Part shown: one piece after another, positions 56,601 through 64,000 of the stretch | Position numbering within the stretch: position 1 is the first letter of the stretch | Layout of the letters: the number at the start of each line of letters is the position of its first letter | Source of the DNA: Motacilla alba alba | Lineage: Eukaryota > Chordata > Aves > Passeriformes > Motacillidae | Assembly (NCBI RefSeq): GCF_015832195.1 | Contig: NC_052018.1 | Coordinates: 113,617,966-113,681,965, forward strand | Length of the DNA: 64,000 bases | Direction of reading: 5' to 3' | Position numbers and translations under genes: made by a program | The notes under the pieces: generated by a model | Told to the model about the DNA's origin: nothing | What the model saw: the letters and a program-made list of their open reading frames with translations, nothing else | Database searches by the model: none

Positions 56601-57937
56601 AAATTCTCAAACCAAACAGTTTTCCTTTTGGTAGCCGAAAAGGAAACTGCACATCCAGGAGGAATGTAGATCAAAGCAAACTCTGCAAATGATGCAGAAA
56701 CACATAAAATAACAAACAAGGCTGGTGGGAAGAGAGGAGCTTTTGTAAGTAGATAGGTCTGTTCATGTTACACTGAAACCAAAGGCAAGATTGCTAAAGA
56801 AGATACTGGAGAGGGGTATATAAGGGTATAGATTTTTCTCCTCAGAGGAATTTTCCAGCCTGTTTTTGCATCCATTGTATTTGCAAAGTAACAAATAAGG
56901 GGCATAGTCAGCAGCAGATCTCACTGATACCAACTTTTGCCTTTCACCACCCTATCTTATCTCTTACTTTCCTTCTCTCTTTAGTTTTCCTTGAGCCTCC
57001 CTCTGCCAAAGTCTGTGGCAAAACATGTTTATTTCACTGCTCACCCACAATTCTCTTAAAGCACATCATTGGGTCATTCTCCATAACTAAACTTACAATA
57101 TTTAGGTAGTTTAGCTTTCATACTTGGAGAACAGAACAATTCTGAATGTACTTACTATTAGCTGTTTACATTGGAATGCATGTTTAGGATTTTATGTGTT
57201 ACGAGAGTACAAATCTACCTCAGAGCTGTTTTTAATAGAAAAAATAATCTTTCTAAATAGTTTTAAACTCCTTGTTTCACTTATGTGTAAGTGACTGTGT
57301 TGCTGCGATAACCAGTTTTAAAAACGGAACTGATAGAGATGTGGCAGTTGTTGCAGTGAAGTCATTCTTCAGCTGAATGACTTGTCCAGTCCTTTCTCGG
57401 ATGCGTCTTCAGGAAGTGATGGGCATGTAATTCCTGAACTCCTCAGGGTTTTGTTTCACAGAATTCTCCACACAAGAGGAAGGACCCTGCAGAAGGGAGG
57501 AGGGTTTTTGTCCAACAGCCAAGAGGAGCTGGGATTTTGGGGATAGCTGTGCTCCCTCCTGTGGATCCTGCGGACGTCTCCATTTCCCGTTTGGGTTGCC
57601 AGCTCTTCCATGTGCCTCTCCAGCTGAAGAAGCTGCAAGTGTGGCACCCACCTCACCTTTGGTAGAGGGCAGCTCTTTCTTTGTTCAGGAGGTCATTTCT
57701 TTCATCTAGGCCAGAAAGTGGAAAGGCAACCTTTCTTCATCGGCCTCATTTCTTTACGCAGAGAAAGTGTCTCTTACCTCTCATCCCCCCTCTCTTTCCT
57801 CTGCAGCCACACACATTTTGAAAGCACCCTGGTCCATATTGCTAGAGCAGAATGGGTTCCCAGGGCTCTATGGATTCAAGGACAGGGCATAAGCTGGGTT
57901 TACACTGCCTGGTAGTTGGAAAGATTTGATTTCCCTT

Positions 57938-57971
<34 letters not shown>

Positions 57972-60900
57972 GTAGACAGCCCCTTTTCTCTCTGCTTTGC
58001 AGAGCAGCATTTCATCAGGAAGGGCAGGCCCCACTGCACCCATCCTGTGCAGATCACTGGAGCCACATTTCACCCTCCCATCTTCCCCTGGGCGGTGCAC
58101 AAACGGTGCCTGCTCCTTGTGGAGAGGGCAGGGGACTGGAGCAATGCTGCTCTTCTGAAGACTCTCACTGGGATAGATCAGGGGTGGGTGGAAAACAATG
58201 ATTTCCCACTGTACCTATTGAGGCTTGTTTGCACCAGAGATTTCCTCTAGCAATGTTTTATTTCTCCAGGACTCCGGAATTGTTTGCCCGTTCTTTGAAC
58301 TTTTTTCTTTTTTAAGTGGCCACTTTTAGCCTGGATAGAGACCAGTGAAAGTTTGAGCTCTGTATCCAGGGAAGCTCCTCTCTGCGTGAGCACTGGGCCA
58401 GTGAAGAGGCTCCAAGCCTGGGAGTGCCAGACAAAGGGACAGCCTGCAGCAAAAGGGATGTTTGTACTGCGGCCAGAGTGGGCTTCCTTAAAAATAATAG
58501 CCAAGGTAAACACTATCAATTCACAAGTTAGATGCCTGTGAAAAGCCACCAGCCCATTTGCTAACCCACTAAGAAGGGAAATAAGACTTGACAGTTCACT
58601 GTGCTGTGATTCTAAGCATGATGTTTCCCTGAGAAAGAGTGCCTGTGCTGCTGCGAGTGCTGTGCAGCCACTGATGGCAAGGGATTGGGAAGATTTGTTG
58701 CTGCCCAGAAGTTTGTACATGGGTGGGTTTTAGGTTGTTTAAACCTATCCACATCAAGTGACAAAATGCAAAGCTGTCAGACCTGACCTGGCAAAATGGA
58801 GCTGGCATTCCAAAAAGAATATGTTCATTCTGTGACTTCTGTTTTTCTACTCCAATGGGGTCTTTATGTTTGTGACTTCAGGTAACAAAAAATGTGGGAT
58901 GTTTTGTTGAAAGAGGATTAAGCCCAGGCCCAAGTTAGCTTTGTCAAATTCATTCCCAAGGAGGTGCCTTCCAAATACAGAATAAATTCCCATATGTGAC
59001 CTGCTTCATTCTTGGTAGATATATGGACAGCAGATCTGAAATGTGGTCAGAACTCTGCATCCAGTGGCTAACTGGGTGATCCTGGTCACCAGAGGAGGAA
59101 ATGCTGGCCTTGCCCAGTTTTGGGAGGAAGGTCACTGGGGGGGAGAAAGTTTAAGAGACCTTGATGAAAGGCGTGGGGTAGACCAGCTCTAAAGCAGACT
59201 GGACAGTTTCTGAGTAATTTTATACAGAGTATTTCAAAGTTTCTAGGAAATCTCTCACTGAGTCCAAGAGATTTTGTATGTCACAGTGTTTAGCTGGCCT
59301 CAGATAGATGGGAAGTCACCTTGGAATTTGTTTAAGGACAGCAAACAAGCAGCTTCCAGTACGATTGTGATGGTTGTGTTTTGCACTGATAACTGGGATC
59401 AGAAATCAACTACATTAATCAGGAGATAATCCTTAGTCCATAAAACTGAATTTAAGCAGCTGAGGCAGAAAAGTGGCATAGAGAGATAAAGTAAATCAAA
59501 GTGAGTAAGAAAACCTGCTTAGGAATAAGCACTTAGCCTGGACCTTACACAAAAACAATCCAGGCAGGAAATGAAATATATACTTCAACATGAAACCAAA
59601 GGCATCAATTGTCTGAGGTTCCTTTGCTGGAATACCTTGCTGTGTGCAAGGCTTTCAAGGCTGGTCTTTCACTCTGGTGACTCAAGCATTGTTGATAAAC
59701 ACAGCTTGAAAACCGATCCAAATGGACCTGTGGGGTCTTTATTTTGTACACTTTTCATCAGGACCCAGCTTTCTAAAACACACGATTAAATATTTGATAA
59801 CTTTGACCACAATTAATACTGATTAGTCTTTAATTCAGGGTTTTTATAAAGTAAGTAAACAATTTCTCCCAAACTTCCAGAGACTCAGAAGTCTATAAGA
59901 TCCCTAAGAATTTGGAACAGCTGCTTTTACGTAAGTGTTAATATAGCTATTGCTTTTATTACAGTGTGGTTCCTTCACAGTGTCTCTTATGCTTACATAT
60001 GTTAGCACAAGAGTCATATTCTCACTCAAAATAGTCATTGGCATTTTGGCAACAAAAAGCTATAATCATAAAAAAATTTTGTATAAGCAGCATTTTCACA
60101 ATTCAAGTCCTGCTTTTGAGGGATTTCTGACAACTCTTAGCTTGAAAGGGACAGTTTTTAAACAAGGAAAATGCTGTTAATATCACCATTCTATAGAGAA
60201 GTCAGTGACATAAGGGGGAAAGCAATAGGAAAACACAAACACTGCCTACCAGATAAGATATCCAGGGTGATAACATTTGTGGGTATTGGTCAGTATAAGG
60301 AGAAAATAAATTAGAAAGCAATTCATTATTTTCCTAAATTAAAAAAGGATGCCAAGGCTTTTGTTAATCATTTGGATGAGAATCACAGGACTTGATAACC
60401 CTGTAGTTGTACCTTGTCATAACACTAATTTGTTGTAAAGTGCAGCATTTCTGGTTTCCTGGTTGTTTTTCTGGCAGAGCGTTCCATGGATTATTTATTC
60501 ATATCGAGACTTTTCTTAAATCACTTAAAAATATAATCTTTCTACTCCATTGACAGAACCTCTGTCTTTTGTTAGGAGAGAAGGCTGAAGAGGACACAGC
60601 TTTCTGTGTGTTTGATCTGTTGTGTAACTCTCACATAATTTTCTTTAATAATCATAATTCCGGTGTTCTCAGCCTTTTTTTCCCAGACATTTCTTTAAGC
60701 TTCCTGGGCACTTCACTTGCCAGTCTCTGGACCCCTCTTGTTCCTGCTCTTGTCCCCTTCCTGTGGATTCAGCATTTCAGACCAGGCACTTATGCATGGA
60801 CACTACTGTCCTAGGAGAGTAATAAAATGTATACTAAATGCCCACATGTTATAAACAACTATCTAGACAAGACTTTACAGCACTTATCCATGGCTCTTAT

Positions 60901-63900
60901 TTTTTAGGTTTTAGACTTTTGAAGAACAAGTATAGTGAATTCTGTTGCTAAGAAAGTGACAGCTTGGCTGAGCCAGGTAGGTGTTTTCCTCTTCTACTAC
61001 TTAATAATTATGTCTGAGTGAAAAATACAGGTATTGAAATGACAGAAGAGCTGCAGCACTGAGCGTGACTTTTCAGCCGGAGCACGATCTTTCATATTGC
61101 TGCTGGAGGTAGATTCACAATGAGTCATAGCATGGTGGTACTGAAAATCTGTTGGTTCAGGCCTGTGGTCTTCTGCAGGACGATCACATTACAATGTAAA
61201 AGTTCCCTGTACATTTGGGTATCTTTAATTCTGGAGTACGTGTTTCAGGAAGGCTTTCACTCTCCATATTTCAGCGCGTCTTGCTGCTGACACTGAGCAC
61301 GGAGCCGTGTGAATGGCTCATGTCAGGGGATCTTGGTCTGTGGTGAAAGAACAGGAACAAGGCCAGTGCATGCAGAACAACTGGCTTTTGTTTACTGAGT
61401 CAAAGCTGCAAAACCGTAAAGGGAGCAACAGCTGAAATCAAGGGACACAGAAATAATGGAGTGGGAATGGAAAGGAGAATCAACATTTGAGGGTTCTTCT
61501 GTCTGAGGCAGAGATCTGGGTTCCAGAGATGGGGGAAAGACACAAATCATTCTTCCAACACTTTTTGATGCAAGGACCCCTTGTTTTAAGTCTGCATTTG
61601 AGACTCTTGGAGTGGAAAAGATTACTCATCAGCAAGTATTCCTCGACACCTTCCCTCCCTCTCAACTTCCAGCCTGGTTCATCAAAGCCAAAAAGTGGCT
61701 TTACATGAAGATAAATTTTCTCTCAGACTGCCAGCTGAAGCCAGGGTCCTCTGTTGTAAGAGAGAAAAGCTTCCTTGCAGGAAGAGCTTTCTTAGATTTA
61801 TTCTTAAAAAAAAAAAAGCACTCAGCATTCCTGGTGGAGACTTCCTACTTATTGGAAGCTACTGCTTTATTAAAAACCTTTGGTCTTTTAGAGCATTTTA
61901 AAACATACTCTTAGGAAATGCTGTATTGCTGTGGGGCATCTGGCTTGTAATCAGTCAATCCTTTCAGTCTAACTCTTCCGTCATGACACCGACCCAGAGC
62001 ATGCCTGGTGTGGTCCTGGGGAGCCATGTGCCTTATATGTCCATTGCAACTTGCAGGAGGTCAAGTAGGGGGAAGCCAAAGGATTTGTGCAAATGGTGGA
62101 GCCAAGCAGAAGGTCAGGGATGGCATTTTGTGGCCATGGGAAAGAGACAGCTCTTTCTCCTGGGTCGGGATGAGTCTCTGGCAGTGCCGAGTCCCAAAGA
62201 CTCGCGGGGCTTCCATGGCTGGCACCCAGTGTTCCTAATTTTGTGGTGAATAAGAGCCCTGAAAGCACATAATTTAATCCGCCTGAAGATAATTGTTGAA
62301 ATAAATCATTCTCTCGTTTAAAGAATAAATCTTCAGCAAGTTTCAAGAGAGCCTACAGCACTGCTGATTTTAATCATTACTCTGCACAGGGAAGTGTCTA
62401 TACTGCTTCGTGCTTCCAAACCAGCAGTGCTGCTATTAAAAAGCCAGGCTTGGATTTAGAAGCTGCCACAACTCAAACAAAGCTTTTTTGAGGATTCCTG
62501 GATTCACAGCTGAAAGAGGAGACCTGGTGAGCAGAGACCCCACTTCTCTCTATGGATTTAGCTGAGCAGTGAGCTGCACTGCCGCTTGGTGCCTCAGTTA
62601 GGGCGTCCAAAGGCAGGGTTCTGTGGCCGGTGCTCTGCAGTGCAGTGGCATTCTGGAGGGGAGGAGAGCTCCAGGAAAGATGGCTGTTTGGGGTTTCCTG
62701 GTGTCGCTGGGATGTTGCTGGAATACGGGCTGCGTTTGACAGGAAATGTGCTGTGTCAGGCCGTGCCACAGACAGCGATTCCAGTCAGCGGTGGGTGATT
62801 TTTATCAGACCGCCCTGTGGTCACCCCGTGGGCTCCCCAGCGCTCTGCTGGGCAGCTGCTCCTCTATACCATGTACTGCTTTGCTTGAAGTTATTCAGGG
62901 TTTCGCTGGTCCACAGGGGATTTTTATTTGAGGGTGTGAAAAGGATTGGTTTGGGTGAGACGCATTCTAGCAAAGCAGGAATTACCCTGGTCAGCTGAGG
63001 TCTGCAGTCTTGCTTCACTAAACCTCCCTGTCCTGCATCTGGGAGCTGTGCTGGGCCAGAAGTGGTTCCCTGCAGAGGCAGGATGTGGGCTGGAATGGCC
63101 AGCTAAGGTGTTCCAGCCACGGGTGAGGTAGGATTTGGATACACTGCAGCTTCTTTCAAGGCTTGAGGGTTCAATTAGCTCTTGGCAATTCAGTGGCTCC
63201 TATGACTGCACTCTCCATTCCCTGGCTGGCTAGTTAAAAGGTGTCCTGCTAATTTATGATACTTAAATTAAATAACAGAGAATTTGGGCCGTTTGTGCAT
63301 TAATCCATTATGGATTGCGGGCAGGTTCCTCCTACTTAACCATTTTTTCCCTGTCCACTAGCTGAACACCAGAGAAAGTTGGTGATCCTGATATTCTCCC
63401 GTATTTCTGTTGGGTTTTTTTCCCTTTTCTTGGAGTTCACTTGAAGATTTTGTCTCTGGGAAAAAATCTAGGAGGAATGGACACTGCTCTGGTCTTTTCC
63501 ATTGCAAATAATCCCATTTCTCCCTGCCTTCCCAACTGGGGAGTACTTACTGCTCTCTTGAAGCTGATTGTAAAAAAGAAATTCATACAGCGTTTGGCAC
63601 AGCAGCATTTGAATGGTTTTAAGTGGTTGGAAATTAATTTGCTGTGCCATTTAAGCTACTTTGAAGAAGACGAGCTCTAGCTACATTTTATTTCGGTTGT
63701 GTTTTGTATGAAATGTGTGTCTTACTGGAACCAGGTATGTTATTTTTGTGCTAGGCTGATGCACACCAGTTAAAAGTGTGTCCCCTGGCACATGGAATTG
63801 AAAGCTGAGGGTTTTCTCAGGCACAGATTCCACCAAGCCCCCTCAATTCAAGGTACTCCAGCTGCTGGGTTTGTTAGTGTGTGTAAGAGGTAGGGAAACA

Positions 63901-64000
63901 CTGGGTCCCAGTGCCATTTCTGTCAAGTCATCAAGCCTTAGAACTTGCTTTTGTCTGAAGCAAAGTATTTGTTAGATGTTATCAGACAGGACCTTACTGT
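53661..64000. other. Upstream flank of JAG1, distal part
   Basis: No coding gene, RNA gene or further transposon is recognised. The longest open frames (58247-58720 minus, 62630-62998 plus) lack domains and splice support. A 30-nt T run lies at 57940-57969. In mammals a large gene-poor interval flanks JAG1 on this side, by family knowledge. Confidence 0.6.
57940..57969. repeat. Poly(T)30 tract
   Basis: Thirty consecutive T. No recognisable retrocopy body is attached on either side, so it is recorded as a simple homopolymer. Confidence 0.95.

Noticed and set aside
57940..57969. Poly(T)30 considered as the tail of a processed pseudogene on the minus strand
   Set aside because: No coding-like body or target-site duplication could be recognised next to it.
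58247..58720. 157-codon minus-strand frame upstream of JAG1
   Set aside because: No domain, no promoter or splice signals that fit, and length within chance for this much sequence.

Overview
The window is bird nuclear DNA. Evidence: a complete vertebrate JAG1 gene whose protein has bird-type substitutions, the 3' end of SLX4IP beside it, 3'-end fragments of CR1 LINEs (the main avian retrotransposon), few other repeats, and a CpG-island promoter. I cannot name the species or order.

Layout. Positions 1-2,756 hold the last two coding exons and the 3' end of SLX4IP on the + strand (a partner of the SLX4 nuclease scaffold). Positions 2,757-10,715 are intergenic, with a ~600-bp CR1 copy and a pentanucleotide microsatellite. 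Positions 10,716 to about 45,850 are JAG1 on the - strand, encoding the Notch ligand Jagged1. All 26 coding exons were placed by their splice sites. They join without a break into 3,651 nt (1,216 residues plus stop), and all 25 introns are GT-AG. The 3' UTR (10,716-12,230) is AT-rich and carries a poly(A) signal and candidate microRNA, AU-rich and Pumilio sites. A CpG island (about 45,510-46,930) covers exon 1, two TATA-like motifs, a long polypyrimidine tract, a G-quadruplex motif and a perfect NRF1-type palindrome. Positions 46,930-64,000 are non-coding DNA upstream of JAG1, with two remnants of old CR1 elements and no gene I can support.

The two genes converge tail to tail, as I recall for human chromosome 20p12. 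They are not functionally linked: SLX4IP acts in the nucleus on DNA repair and telomeres, and JAG1 is a cell-surface ligand in cell-to-cell signalling.

I found no new biological system here. The points most worth a second look are regulatory: promoter architecture, 3'-UTR sites and old CR1 remnants in the JAG1 flank. Domain assignments and comparisons with human come from my memory of these families; no database search was run.
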